Source: Mesorhizobium terrae (GTDB taxonomy: Bacteria > Pseudomonadota > Alphaproteobacteria > Rhizobiales > Rhizobiaceae). Taken from it: a stretch of DNA of 64,000 nt. The stretch is from assembly GCF_008727715.1 (NCBI RefSeq), contig NZ_CP044218.1, positions 2,108,001 through 2,172,000 on the forward strand, written 5' to 3'. Under the pieces are notes generated by a model. The model saw nothing but the letters and a program-made list of their open reading frames with translations, made no database searches and had not been told where the DNA came from. A program made the translations under genes and the position numbers. Numbering within the stretch: position 1 is the stretch's first letter; every line of letters begins with the position of its first letter. Below are positions 37,492 through 46,681 of this stretch, one piece after another.

Positions 37492-38942
37492 TGAACGCGA
37501 GCCCTCCCATGAACAAGACACTTCTCCAAGTCGAACACCTGTCGATGAAGTTCGGCGGACTTGTCGCCATCGGCGACCTGTCCTTCGAGGCCAGGCGCGG
37601 CGAGATTACCGCGCTGATCGGCCCGAACGGGGCCGGCAAGACCACGGTGTTCAATTGCATCACCGGCTTCTACAAGCCGTCCGAAGGCATGATCCGCTTC
37701 ACCGGCGAGAGCGGTTCGGAGTTCCTCTTGGAGCGGATGCCCGACTTCCAGATCACCGCCAAGGCCAAGGTGGCTCGTACCTTCCAGAACATCCGCCTGT
37801 TCTCGGGCATGACGCTTCTGGAAAATCTCCTGGTGGCGCAGCACAACAAGCTGATGAAGGCCTCCGGCTACACGATCATGGGCCTGGTGGGGCTCGGCGG
37901 TTATCGCAAGGCATCAGCTGAATCCGTCGAACTGGCCAAACATTGGCTGGAGAAGGCCGACCTGATGGATCGCGCCGACGATCCGGCCGGCGACCTTCCT
38001 TATGGCGCGCAGCGCCGGCTCGAGATCGCGCGAGCGATGTGCACGGGCCCGGAATTGCTCTGTCTCGATGAGCCGGCAGCCGGTCTCAATCCGAAGGAAT
38101 CGCTGGCGCTCAACGAACTCCTGATGGACATCAAGAACAATACGGGCACCTCGATCCTGCTGATCGAGCACGACATGTCGGTGGTCATGCAGATTTCCGA
38201 CCACATCGTCGTCCTGGAATACGGCCGCAAGATTTCCGATGGCGATCCGGCCCATGTCCGGTCCGATCCCAGGGTCATCGCCGCCTATCTCGGCGTCGAC
38301 GACGAGGAAGTGGAAACAGTGCTCACCGACGTCGGTGACGAGAACGTCCTCGAGCGACTGGATGGCCATCCGGATGTTGCGCACGGCCCCAGCACCTCTG
38401 CCTCGATGCTCGCCGGCCCGATCAGCGACACGATCGACCACAACGACGGCGAGAGGGTGACCGTTTCGAAGGGGGCTTCCAAGGCAGCGCTGGTCGAGGC
38501 ACAGATAGCAAGTGCCGCGGCGCGGAAACCTGCCACGCGAAAAGCGGCTTCGACGAAGCCGGCGGCGAGCAAGACAGCCGGCGGCGCGGCCAAAGCGACA
38601 GCCGGCATTTCCAATCGACTGGACGCCCCGCGTGGCGGCAAGGCGGACAATCTCACCCGCATCAAGGGCATCGGCTCGGTCAACGAGAAGAAGCTGAACG
38701 ATCACGGTATCTACCACTTCGATCAGATCGCGGCGTGGAAGAAGGCGGATGTCGTAGCCGCCGAGGCCTATCTGGCCTTCGACGGGCGCATTGCGCGCGA
38801 AGAGTGGATCAGTCAGGCCAAGCTGCTTGCAAAGGGGAAGGAAACCGAGTTCTCGCGTCGCGTCGACGCTGGCAAGGTTGCGACAAGCCACACGTCGGCG
38901 CCGGCAAAGCCCGCGGCAGGCAAGCGCGGAGGGCGTAAATAA
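37491..38942 (+). CDS. livG: Branched-chain amino acid ABC transporter ATPase LivG with C-terminal helix-hairpin-helix domain
   Basis: A 483-residue protein, nearly twice the usual LivG length of about 255. Residues 10-270 are the LivG ATPase: Walker A GPNGAGKT (44-51), RTFQNIRLFSGMT, signature YGAQRRLEIARAM (171-183), Walker B LLCLDEPAAGLNP, and H-loop in IEHDMS. Residues 330-385 are an Ala/Lys-rich linker, and 386-458 form a helix-hairpin-helix region (DNLTRIKGIGSVNEKKLNDH, IYHFDQIAAWKKADV, ISQAKLLAKGKETEFSRRV). The same type of domain occurs at the end of rhizobial NuoE and some L21 proteins. There is no stop or frameshift between the parts. Confidence 0.95.
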   Translation: MNASPPMNKTLLQVEHLSMKFGGLVAIGDLSFEARRGEITALIGPNGAGKTTVFNCITGFYKPSEGMIRFTGESGSEFLLERMPDFQITAKAKVARTFQNIRLFSGMTLLENLLVAQHNKLMKASGYTIMGLVGLGGYRKASAESVELAKHWLEKADLMDRADDPAGDLPYGAQRRLEIARAMCTGPELLCLDEPAAGLNPKESLALNELLMDIKNNTGTSILLIEHDMSVVMQISDHIVVLEYGRKISDGDPAHVRSDPRVIAAYLGVDDEEVETVLTDVGDENVLERLDGHPDVAHGPSTSASMLAGPISDTIDHNDGERVTVSKGASKAALVEAQIASAAARKPATRKAASTKPAASKTAGGAAKATAGISNRLDAPRGGKADNLTRIKGIGSVNEKKLNDHGIYHFDQIAAWKKADVVAAEAYLAFDGRIAREEWISQAKLLAKGKETEFSRRVDAGKVATSHTSAPAKPAAGKRGGRK

Positions 38943-39670
38943 TGGCTGGTGCACCGCTGCTCGATATCAAGGGCGTCCACACTTATTATGGGAACATTCG
39001 GGCGCTCAACGGCGTCAATGTCAGTGTCAACCAAGGCGAGATCGTTGCGCTGATCGGCGCCAACGGCGCCGGCAAGTCGACGCTGATGATGACCATTTTC
39101 GGCGCGCCGCGTGCGCGCACGGGGTCCATCACTTTCGCCGGCACCGACATCACTGAAATGCCGACGCACGAGATCGCCAGACTTCGCATCGCGCAGTCGC
39201 CGGAAGGACGCCGTATCTTCCCGCGCATGACCGTGATGGAAAACCTGCAGATGGGCGCCGGCCTCGACAACCTCAAACACTACGCCGAGGATGTCGAGAA
39301 GGTGTTCCAGTTGTTCCCGCGGCTCAAGGAACGCATCAGCCAGCGTGGCGGTACGCTTTCCGGTGGCGAACAGCAGATGCTGTCGATCGGGCGCGCGCTG
39401 ATGGCGCGGCCGAAACTGCTCCTGCTCGACGAGCCGTCGCTGGGCCTCGCGCCGCTGATCGTCAAGCAGATCTTCGACGCCATCCGCGAGCTCAACCGCA
39501 CGCAGGGTCTCACCGTGTTCCTTGTCGAACAGAACGCTTTCGGCGCGCTGAAGCTCGCCACGCGCGGCTACGTCATGGTCAACGGCAATGTCACGATGAG
39601 CGGCACCGGCAAGGAGCTTCTCGCCAATCCGGAAGTGCGCGCCGCCTATCTCGAAGGCGGACATCACTGA
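38942..39670 (+). CDS. livF: Branched-chain amino acid ABC transporter ATPase LivF
   Basis: A 242-residue ATPase of normal length. Walker A is GANGAGKST, followed by the Q-loop segment AQSPEGRRIFPRMTV, the ABC signature LSGGEQQMLSIGRALMARP, Walker B LLLLDEPSLGLAP and the H-loop substitution VEQNAF, as usual for LivF. The ATG overlaps the livG stop (TAATG). It partners LivG at the permease pair. Confidence 0.97.
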   Translation: MAGAPLLDIKGVHTYYGNIRALNGVNVSVNQGEIVALIGANGAGKSTLMMTIFGAPRARTGSITFAGTDITEMPTHEIARLRIAQSPEGRRIFPRMTVMENLQMGAGLDNLKHYAEDVEKVFQLFPRLKERISQRGGTLSGGEQQMLSIGRALMARPKLLLLDEPSLGLAPLIVKQIFDAIRELNRTQGLTVFLVEQNAFGALKLATRGYVMVNGNVTMSGTGKELLANPEVRAAYLEGGHH

Positions 39671-39688
39671 GCTCAAGGGGTCTTCATC

Positions 39689-40036
39689 ATGCAAGGTATT
39701 ATTTATGAAGAAGCCTCCATCTGGCAGTTCTTCTTCGTCACTTGTCTCCTCGGCGGCTGGGCTGCCTGGATGACCGGCAAGGCCTGCGCCCAGACATGGC
39801 GCACCAAGCTCATGCTCTTTTTCTACATCCTGGGCCTTGGGATCGGCGTGCGCTTCATCCATCACGCGCTGTTCGAGGGCACGATGTTCACGCTGCAATA
39901 TTACATCGTCGACACGATCGTGCTGATGGTTCTGGCCTTCCTCGGCTATCAATACACACGCACCAACCAAATGGTTACACAGTACAACTGGCTCTACGAA
40001 AGAGCTTCTCCGTTGAGTTGGAAGCCTAAAGGTTGA
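39689..40036 (+). CDS. DUF6867-type small membrane protein in the liv operon
   Basis: A 115-residue protein with three hydrophobic segments: [40 protein letters not shown] and [20 protein letters not shown]. The ending is polar ([17 protein letters not shown]). I recognise it as the small membrane protein that accompanies liv operons in many Rhizobiales. It lies 18 bases after livF and in the same direction, before livK. A role as an accessory subunit of the transporter is inferred only from position. Confidence 0.8.
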   Translation: MQGIIYEEASIWQFFFVTCLLGGWAAWMTGKACAQTWRTKLMLFFYILGLGIGVRFIHHALFEGTMFTLQYYIVDTIVLMVLAFLGYQYTRTNQMVTQYNWLYERASPLSWKPKG

Positions 40037-40173
40037 TGTTCATGATTAACGCCGTTTCGGGGAAGAATCGGCGTGACAAGGCCCCAAAAAGGGGCAAAGT
40101 ACGTTTTCTGCGATCGGGGTGGGCATCGCATGAAAACATCATCATCGCCCACCCGGTAAATGGGAGCGTTTCA

Positions 40174-41289
40174 ATGAAAAAATCACTTTTGTCCGCCGTT
40201 GCCCTGACCGCGCTGGTCGCGTTCAGCGGTAACGCGTGGGCTGACTTGCTGATCGGCGTCGCTGGCCCCATCACCGGCCCCAACGCCGCCTTTGGCGCGC
40301 AGTTGCAGAAGGGTGCCGAGGCGGCTGTTGCCGACATCAATGCCGCCGGTGGCGTCAATGGCGAACAGATCAAGCTGTCGGTCGGCGACGACGTCTCCGA
40401 TCCGAAGCAGGGCATCTCCGTGGCCAACAAGTTTGTCGCCGACGGCGTCAAGTTCGTGGTCGGTCACTTCAACTCGGGCGTCTCGATCCCGGCTTCCGAA
40501 GTCTATGCCGAAAACGGTATCGTTGAAGTAACGCCTGCGGCCACCAACCCGAAGTTCACCGAACGCGGTCTGTGGAACGTGTTCCGCACCTGCGGCCGCG
40601 ATGACCAGCAGGGCAGCATTGCCGGCAATTACATCGCCAAGAACTTCAAGGACGCCAAGGTTGCCGTCATCCATGACAAGACGCCCTATGGTCAGGGCCT
40701 CGCTGACGAAACCAAGAAGGCCATGAATGCCGCTGGCGTCAAGGATGTCATGTATGAAGGCGTGAATGTCGGCGACAAGGACTTCTCCGCTCTCATCGCC
40801 AAGATGAAGGAAGCCGGTGTGACCCTGATCTACTGGGGCGGCCTGCACACGGAAGCCGGCCTGATCATTCGTCAGTCGGCTGACCAGGGCCTGAAGGCCA
40901 AGCTGATGTCGGGCGACGGCATCGTCACCGACGAACTCGCCGCCATCGCAGGCGACGCGGTTGCCGGCACGCTCAACACCTTCGGTCCGGACCCGCGCCT
41001 CAACCCGGGCAACAAGGAACTGGTTGCCAAGTTCCGCGCCCAGGGCTTCGAGCCGGAAGCCTATACGCTCTACTCCTATGCGGCCACCCAGGTGATCGCG
41101 CAGGCTGCCGCCGCCGCAAAGTCGAACGATCCCAAGGAAGTCGCCAAGGCGATGCACGAGAAGGGTCCGTTCAAGACCGTTCTCGGCGAGCTCTCCTATG
41201 ACGAAAAGGGCGATCCCAAGCTTCCCGGCTACGTCATGTACGAGTGGAAGAAGAAGGACGACGGCAAGTATTCCTGGTTCCAGCAGTAA
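40174..41289 (+). CDS. livK: Branched-chain amino acid ABC transporter substrate-binding protein
   Basis: A 371-residue periplasmic binding protein of the type I Leu/Ile/Val fold. The signal peptide [20 protein letters not shown] ends at AWA. The mature protein begins [20 protein letters not shown] and contains [40 protein letters not shown] and [19 protein letters not shown]. The start at 40174 follows GGGAG; the frame is open upstream but without signal-peptide features. A GCCCC/GGGGC hairpin (about 40085-40099) lies in the 137-base gap after the DUF6867 gene and may allow separate expression of this abundant component. Confidence 0.95.
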   Translation: MKKSLLSAVALTALVAFSGNAWADLLIGVAGPITGPNAAFGAQLQKGAEAAVADINAAGGVNGEQIKLSVGDDVSDPKQGISVANKFVADGVKFVVGHFNSGVSIPASEVYAENGIVEVTPAATNPKFTERGLWNVFRTCGRDDQQGSIAGNYIAKNFKDAKVAVIHDKTPYGQGLADETKKAMNAAGVKDVMYEGVNVGDKDFSALIAKMKEAGVTLIYWGGLHTEAGLIIRQSADQGLKAKLMSGDGIVTDELAAIAGDAVAGTLNTFGPDPRLNPGNKELVAKFRAQGFEPEAYTLYSYAATQVIAQAAAAAKSNDPKEVAKAMHEKGPFKTVLGELSYDEKGDPKLPGYVMYEWKKKDDGKYSWFQQ

Positions 41290-41312
41290 ACAGCTGACCA
41301 CTTGCTACAACG

Positions 41313-41347
41313 ATGCCCGGCGCCATGCGCCGGGCATTTTCTTTTTC
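41313..41347 (+). terminator. Rho-independent terminator of the liv operon
   Basis: ATGCCCGGCGC (41313-41323) pairs with GCGCCGGGCAT (41327-41337) around a three-base loop, followed by a T-rich run (TTTTCTTTTT). It lies 23 bases after the livK stop. Confidence 0.93.
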
Positions 41348-41510
41348 CGGTTCGGGTTCATCGATAAAGGCGTCCGACGGCTGGCTGCCGGCGGATGATT
41401 ATTTCGCCGTTCCTTGCCGCATGCCGTCGCGGAATTTCCGGTGGGCTTAGTGAATCCCGGCACCCCAACTGCCTGATCCGTGTTCAGTCGATATCGGCTG
41501 CTTATTTTGG

Positions 41511-41538
41511 TTGCACCGCAGCATTTTCACGCTAATCA
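41511..41538 (+). promoter_or_regulatory. Possible promoter of pyc
   Basis: TTGCAC (41511-41516), 16 bases, TAATCA (41533-41538). It would place the transcript start near 41545 and leave a leader of about 35 bases before the TTG start at 41580. Confidence 0.4.
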
Positions 41539-41579
41539 TGCGCCCGCCTTTCTTCCCTCGTTGGCTGGAGCATTCCCCC

Positions 41580-44500
41580 TTGGCAATCACGAAGATCCTT
41601 GTCGCCAATCGTTCCGAGATCGCCATCCGCGTGTTTCGCGCGGCCAACGAGCTGGGCCTCAAAACGGTGGCGATCTGGGCCGAGGAGGACAAATATTCGC
41701 TGCACCGTTTCAAGGCCGACGAGAGCTATCAGGTCGGGCGCGGCCCATGGCTGACGAAAGATATGGGACCGATCGAAAGCTATCTGTCGATCGACGAAGT
41801 GATCCGCGTCGCCAAACTGTCCGGCGCTGATGCCATCCACCCCGGCTACGGCCTGCTCTCGGAAAGCCCGGAATTCGCCGATGCCTGCGCGGAAAACGGC
41901 ATCACCTTCATCGGCCCGAAGCCGGAAACGATGCGACGGCTCGGCAACAAGGTGGCAGCCCGCAATCTTGCCGTCGAGGTCGGCGTGCCCGTGGTGCCGG
42001 CTACCGATCCCCTGCCCGACGACATGGAGACGGTGAAGAAGCTCGCCGCGCAGGTCGGCTATCCCGTGATGCTGAAGGCATCCTGGGGCGGCGGCGGGCG
42101 CGGCATGCGCGCCATCCGTTCGGAGGCTGATCTGGCCCGCGAGGTGATGGAAGGCAAGCGCGAGGCCAAGGCGGCTTTCGGCAAGGATGAAGTCTATCTC
42201 GAAAAGCTTATCGAGCGCGCCCGCCATGTCGAGGTGCAGGTGCTGGGCGATACACATGGCAACGCGGTTCATCTGTTCGAACGCGACTGTTCCATCCAGC
42301 GCCGCAACCAGAAGGTCGTGGAGCGTGCACCGGCGCCTTATCTCAGCAGCGAGCTACGGCAGGAACTCTGCGGCTATGCGCTGAAGATCGCCGGCGAGAC
42401 CAGTTATGTCGGCGCGGGTACGGTCGAATTCCTGCAGGACGCCGATACCGGCAAGTTCTACTTCATCGAGGTCAATCCGCGCATCCAGGTTGAGCACACC
42501 GTCACCGAACAGGTGACCGGCATCGACATCGTCAAGGCGCAGATCCACATCCTCGACGGCTTCGCCATCGGCACGCTGGGCTCGGGTGTTCCGGCGCAAA
42601 AAGACATCAGGCTCAACGGCCACGCGCTGCAATGCCGTATCACCACGGAAGATCCCGAGCAGAACTTCATTCCGGACTATGGCCGCATCACCGCATATCG
42701 CGGCGCCACCGGCTTCGGTATTCGCCTCGATGGCGGCACCGCCTATTCGGGCGCCGTCATCACCCGTTTCTACGATCCGCTGCTCGAGAAGGTGACCGCC
42801 TGGGCGCCTACGTCAGGCGAGGCGATCTCGCGCATGAACCGCGCGTTGCGCGAGTTCCGCATCCGCGGCGTGGCGACCAATCTCACCTTCCTCGAAGCGA
42901 TCATCAATCATCCGAGCTTCGCCGACAATTCCTACACGACCAAGTTCATCGACTCGACGCCGGAGCTGTTCGCACAGGTCAAGCGTCAGGACCGAGCCAC
43001 CAAGCTGCTCAACTATCTGGCCGACGTCACCGTGAACGGCCATCCCGAGACGCGCGGCCGGCCAAAGCCCAATCCGGATGCCGCCGCGCCGGTCATTCCC
43101 TGGTTCACGGCGCCGATCCCCGACGGTTCGAAGCAGAAGCTCGACAAGCTCGGCCCCGAAGGCTTCGCCAAGTGGATGCGCGCGCAGAAGGAAGTGCTCG
43201 TCACCGACACGACGATGCGCGACGGACATCAGTCGCTTCTCGCCACGCGCATGCGCACGCATGACATCACCCGCGTCGCCGGCACCTATGCGCGCGCATT
43301 GCCGCAACTGCTGTCGCTGGAGTGCTGGGGCGGCGCCACTTTCGACGTGGCCATGCGCTTCCTGACCGAAGATCCCTGGGAGCGGCTGTCCCTGGTGCGC
43401 GAGAGAGCGCCGAACATCCTGCTGCAGATGTTGCTGCGCGGCGCCAACGGCGTCGGCTACACCAACTATCCCGACAATGTCGTGCAGCACTTCGTCAAGC
43501 AGGCCGCGGAAGGCGGTATCGACCTTTTCCGTGTTTTCGACTGCCTGAACTGGGTCGAGAACATGCGTGTCGCCATGGACGCGGTCGGCGCCGAAGGCAA
43601 GCTGATCGAAGCGGCGATGTGCTACACGGGCGACATCCTCGACCCGAACCGGGCCAAATACAGCCTCAACTACTATGTCGGGCTGGCCAAGGAGCTGGAA
43701 GCGGCGGGCGCCCATATCATCGCGGTCAAGGACATGGCCGGCCTCTTGAAGCCCGCCGCGGCGCAGGTGCTGTTCAAGGCACTGCGCGAGGCGACCGATC
43801 TGCCGATCCATTTCCACACGCATGACACATCCGGCCTCTCGGCCGCGACGGTTCTGGCGGCGGTGGGGGCCGGTGTCGATGCCATCGACGCGGCCATGGA
43901 CGCCTTCTCCGGCAACACCTCGCAGCCTTGTCTCGGTTCCATCGTCGAAGCGTTGAAGGGCACCGATCGCGAACCTGGTCTCGATCCGAAGTGGATCCGC
44001 AAGATTTCGTTCTACTGGGAGGCGGTGCGCAATCAATATGCCGCCTTTGAAAGCGACCTGAAGGGGCCGGCGTCGGAAGTCTATCTGCACGAGATGCCAG
44101 GCGGCCAGTTCACCAATCTCAAGGAACAGGCCCGCTCGCTCGGCCTGGAGACACGCTGGCACGAGGTCGCGCAGGCCTATCACGACGTGAACCTGATGTT
44201 CGGCGACATCGTCAAGGTGACGCCGTCGTCCAAGGTCGTCGGCGACATGGCGCTGATGATGGTGAGCCAGGATCTGACGGTTGCCGATGTCGAGAACCCG
44301 GCCAAGGATATCGCCTTCCCGGATTCGGTCGTGTCGATGCTGCGCGGCGATCTCGGCCAGTCGCCCGGCGGCTGGCCGCAGGCTCTCCAGAAGAAGGCGC
44401 TGAAGGGCGACCAACCGATCACCGTGCGACCGGGTTCGTTGCTCAAGGCGGCGGACCTGAAGAAAAACCGCAAGGAGATCGAGGACAAGCTCGGCCGCAA

Positions 44501-45038
44501 ACTATCGGAAAGCGAGTTCGCTTCCTGGCTGATGTATCCGAAGGTGTTCTCCGATTTCGCCGCCGCCCAGGAAACCTATGGTCCCGTCAGCGTGTTGCCG
44601 ACGCCAACCTATTTCTACGGCATGAAGCCGGAAGACGAGGTTTTCGTCGACATCGAAAAGGGCAAGACGCTGGTCATCCGCTGCCTGGCTGTCGGCGAGG
44701 TCGACGAGAAGGGCATGGTCACCGTGTTCTTCGAACTCAACGGCCAGCCGCGTCGCGTCAAGGTTCCGGACCGCGCCCATGGCGCCTCGAACGGCAAGGC
44801 ACGCCGCAAGGCGGAGCCTGGCAACGAGGCTCATGTCGGGGCGCCAATGCCGGGCGTGGTCTCGACACTCGCCGTTTCCGGCGGGCAGGCGGTCAAGGCC
44901 GGCGACGTGCTGCTTTCCATCGAGGCGATGAAGATGGAGACGGCGCTGCATGCCGAGCGCGACGGGGTGATCGCGGAAGTGCTGGTCAGAACCGGAGACC
45001 AGATCGATGCCAAGGATCTCCTGGTGGTGTTCGGCTGA
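41580..45038 (+). CDS. pyc: Pyruvate carboxylase
   Basis: A 1152-residue biotin enzyme that carboxylates pyruvate to oxaloacetate. The biotin carboxylase domain (about 1-460) begins with ITKILVANRSEIAIRVFRA and has the glycine-rich ATP loop KASWGGGGRGMRAI and EVNPRIQVEHTVTE. The carboxyltransferase domain (about 540-840) has TDTTMRDGHQSLLATRMRT, LLRGANGVGYTNYPDN and DMAGLLKPAAA. The C-terminal biotinyl domain has the biotinylated lysine in EAMKMET. The start is TTG at 41580, preceded by GGAG: it gives the family length (the R. etli enzyme is 1154 residues), whereas ATG 41538 coincides with the likely -10 element. Confidence 0.96.
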   Translation: MAITKILVANRSEIAIRVFRAANELGLKTVAIWAEEDKYSLHRFKADESYQVGRGPWLTKDMGPIESYLSIDEVIRVAKLSGADAIHPGYGLLSESPEFADACAENGITFIGPKPETMRRLGNKVAARNLAVEVGVPVVPATDPLPDDMETVKKLAAQVGYPVMLKASWGGGGRGMRAIRSEADLAREVMEGKREAKAAFGKDEVYLEKLIERARHVEVQVLGDTHGNAVHLFERDCSIQRRNQKVVERAPAPYLSSELRQELCGYALKIAGETSYVGAGTVEFLQDADTGKFYFIEVNPRIQVEHTVTEQVTGIDIVKAQIHILDGFAIGTLGSGVPAQKDIRLNGHALQCRITTEDPEQNFIPDYGRITAYRGATGFGIRLDGGTAYSGAVITRFYDPLLEKVTAWAPTSGEAISRMNRALREFRIRGVATNLTFLEAIINHPSFADNSYTTKFIDSTPELFAQVKRQDRATKLLNYLADVTVNGHPETRGRPKPNPDAAAPVIPWFTAPIPDGSKQKLDKLGPEGFAKWMRAQKEVLVTDTTMRDGHQSLLATRMRTHDITRVAGTYARALPQLLSLECWGGATFDVAMRFLTEDPWERLSLVRERAPNILLQMLLRGANGVGYTNYPDNVVQHFVKQAAEGGIDLFRVFDCLNWVENMRVAMDAVGAEGKLIEAAMCYTGDILDPNRAKYSLNYYVGLAKELEAAGAHIIAVKDMAGLLKPAAAQVLFKALREATDLPIHFHTHDTSGLSAATVLAAVGAGVDAIDAAMDAFSGNTSQPCLGSIVEALKGTDREPGLDPKWIRKISFYWEAVRNQYAAFESDLKGPASEVYLHEMPGGQFTNLKEQARSLGLETRWHEVAQAYHDVNLMFGDIVKVTPSSKVVGDMALMMVSQDLTVADVENPAKDIAFPDSVVSMLRGDLGQSPGGWPQALQKKALKGDQPITVRPGSLLKAADLKKNRKEIEDKLGRKLSESEFASWLMYPKVFSDFAAAQETYGPVSVLPTPTYFYGMKPEDEVFVDIEKGKTLVIRCLAVGEVDEKGMVTVFFELNGQPRRVKVPDRAHGASNGKARRKAEPGNEAHVGAPMPGVVSTLAVSGGQAVKAGDVLLSIEAMKMETALHAERDGVIAEVLVRTGDQIDAKDLLVVFG

Positions 45039-45162
45039 CGCTGCGCCAGGAGCATTGCTGACAATCAGACCTTGACCTGCCAAGGCCGGTCGGGCATCGA
45101 ACCCGGCGAAAAACCGGTCACGGCTCTGCGAGTCGTGGCCGCGGTAACCAATGGAGACCAAG

Positions 45163-45423
45163 ATGGCCGATGAAATCACCGAAACCAGCCAGACTGTAGC
45201 CGCCGGCCAGTTGCGGGCACTCATCGAGCGCATCGAGCGGCTCGAGGAAGAGAAGAAGACGATCGCGGACGATATCAAGGACGTCTACGCGGAAGCCAAG
45301 GGCACAGGCTTCGACACCAAGGCGATCCGTGCGCTGGTGCGCCTGCGCAAGCAGGATCAGGCGGAGCGGCAGGAAGAGGAAACGATCCTCGATCTCTACA
45401 AAGCCGCGCTCGGCATGGTGTGA
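45163..45423 (+). CDS. gapR: DUF2312 protein, GapR-type nucleoid-associated DNA-binding protein
   Basis: An 86-residue alpha-helical protein: [60 protein letters not shown]. This matches Caulobacter GapR (DUF2312), which forms a ring around overtwisted AT-rich DNA and assists replication and topoisomerase action. The start at 45163 is preceded by GGAG seven bases upstream; an ATG at 45151 is in frame but overlaps that site. It stands alone after pyc and is followed by a long hairpin. Confidence 0.88.
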   Translation: MADEITETSQTVAAGQLRALIERIERLEEEKKTIADDIKDVYAEAKGTGFDTKAIRALVRLRKQDQAERQEEETILDLYKAALGMV

Positions 45424-45439
45424 CGTCATTTTCTAAGGC

Positions 45440-45468
45440 GCGTCCCTCGCCATAGGGCCGAGGGACGC
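45440..45468 (+). terminator. 10-bp stem hairpin after gapR
   Basis: GCGTCCCTCG (45440-45449) and CGAGGGACGC (45459-45468) pair perfectly around a nine-base loop, 17 bases after the gapR stop. No T-run follows, so it may protect the mRNA 3' end rather than terminate. Confidence 0.5.
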
Positions 45469-45491
45469 ACCAGGTTCGGCGGGTCAATTCG

Positions 45492-45935
45492 ATGAGCGAA
45501 TTCGACTTCGGTGCGCGCAGGGCGAGAGAATTCCGCCATCGCGCCTTCTGGGCGCTGTTCGAGGAACGACATCCCGAAGAGCGCCCGAGGCGATCTCGAC
45601 ACGGGCCCTGGTTCTGGCAGCGGGGCCTACCGCCGGTCAGTCTTGTCATCACCATGTATGTCGCGCCCGAGCAGAACCTCGTCGGCGTCTTCTTCGGGCG
45701 CAACGAGAAGCTGGGTGCGGTCGACACCGAAACCAGGCTCGCTCCCCACCGCGCGACGATCGAAGAGCGGCTCAAGCAGCGGCCGGAGCAAACAGCGCAA
45801 GGCTTCGGCATCAACGCCATCTGGCGGGTGAACTGCTTTGCCGAAGACAATTGGCCGGCCATGGCTGACTGGCTGGTTACCGAGGCCGGCCGTTTCGAGC
45901 AGGCGGTGGCGGAGGCGCTGAACGAAGATGCTTGA
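45492..45935 (+). CDS. Hypothetical protein, possibly DUF4268-like
   Basis: A 147-residue soluble protein: FGARRAREFRHRAFWALFEE, VSLVITMYVAPEQNLVGVFF, GRNEKLGAVDTETRLAPHRA and WRVNCFAEDNWPAMADWLVT. The alternation of a helix, a beta pair with GVFFGRN and a final helix recalls DUF4268-type domains, but this is a weak impression. It starts at ATG 45492 after the gapR hairpin; codon use matches its neighbours, so it is probably real. No function can be assigned. Confidence 0.65.
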   Translation: MSEFDFGARRAREFRHRAFWALFEERHPEERPRRSRHGPWFWQRGLPPVSLVITMYVAPEQNLVGVFFGRNEKLGAVDTETRLAPHRATIEERLKQRPEQTAQGFGINAIWRVNCFAEDNWPAMADWLVTEAGRFEQAVAEALNEDA

Positions 45936-46117
45936 GGATGTCGCGCCCGGCTGAAGACAGGCCTCCCATGGGGTTCTTCCGGTCTCGCCGCCGTGGCTCA
46001 TCAATTTGCCGCAGCCATCTGGCTTGTTCTTGTTACGGTGGCTTGAACCGGCCACAGATCTGTCTGTCCTGGTTTGCCGTGTGATGGCGGTCTGCTGAAA
46101 GCGGATCGCTTCCTTCG

Positions 46118-46519
46118 TCAGGCCGGTTTGAAATTCAGCGCGACACCGTTGATGCAGTAGCGCAGGCCCGTCGGCGGTGGACCGTCCTCGAAGACATGAC
46201 CGAGATGACTGCCGCAGGTGGCGCAATGGACCTCGGTGCGCACCATGCCGTAGCTGCGGTCGACGGTGGTTTCGACGGAACCGGGAACGGGGTCGTTGAA
46301 GCTCGGCCAGCCGGTGCCGCTTTCGAATTTCAGTTTGGCTTCGAAGAGCGGGCTGTCGCAGCCGACGCAGTGGAAAGCGCCGGCGCGCTTCTCATAGAGC
46401 AGGGCGCAGCTGCCTGGCCGCTCCGTGCCGTGATGGCGCATGACCTGATATTGCTCGGGCGTCAGCTTCGCGCGCCATTCGGCGTCAGTGCGGGTGACCG
46501 GGAATGTTCGGGTGTCCAT
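46118..46519 (-). CDS. msrB: Peptide-methionine (R)-S-oxide reductase
   Basis: A 133-residue enzyme that repairs the R form of methionine sulfoxide in proteins. The two CxxC pairs that bind zinc are in [11 protein letters not shown] and [15 protein letters not shown]. The catalytic cysteine is in [18 protein letters not shown] and [13 protein letters not shown] are family hallmarks. AAGGAG precedes the ATG. It lies downstream, on the same strand, of a cystine-type transporter, a suggestive sulfur link, but 160 bases separate them. No terminator is obvious after it. Confidence 0.96.
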   Translation of the reverse strand: MDTRTFPVTRTDAEWRAKLTPEQYQVMRHHGTERPGSCALLYEKRAGAFHCVGCDSPLFEAKLKFESGTGWPSFNDPVPGSVETTVDRSYGMVRTEVHCATCGSHLGHVFEDGPPPTGLRYCINGVALNFKPA

Positions 46520-46681
46520 GGATGATCTCCTTGCCTTTGCGGCTTGTTTTTCGTCGCAACGGGTGTTCGTCCAAACATAGGCATTTGTTACGCGTCTGCA
46601 CAGCCGACAGCCTCGACGTATATCTCGATACGGACAGGTGCTGGCGAGACAGGCGGATACCGCTGATACGGCTCCAAACGG

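Noticed and set aside
42813..44414. Minus-strand open frame of 533 codons opposite pyc
   Set aside because: The same antisense effect over a highly conserved gene; Arg/Gly/His-rich with no recognisable domain.
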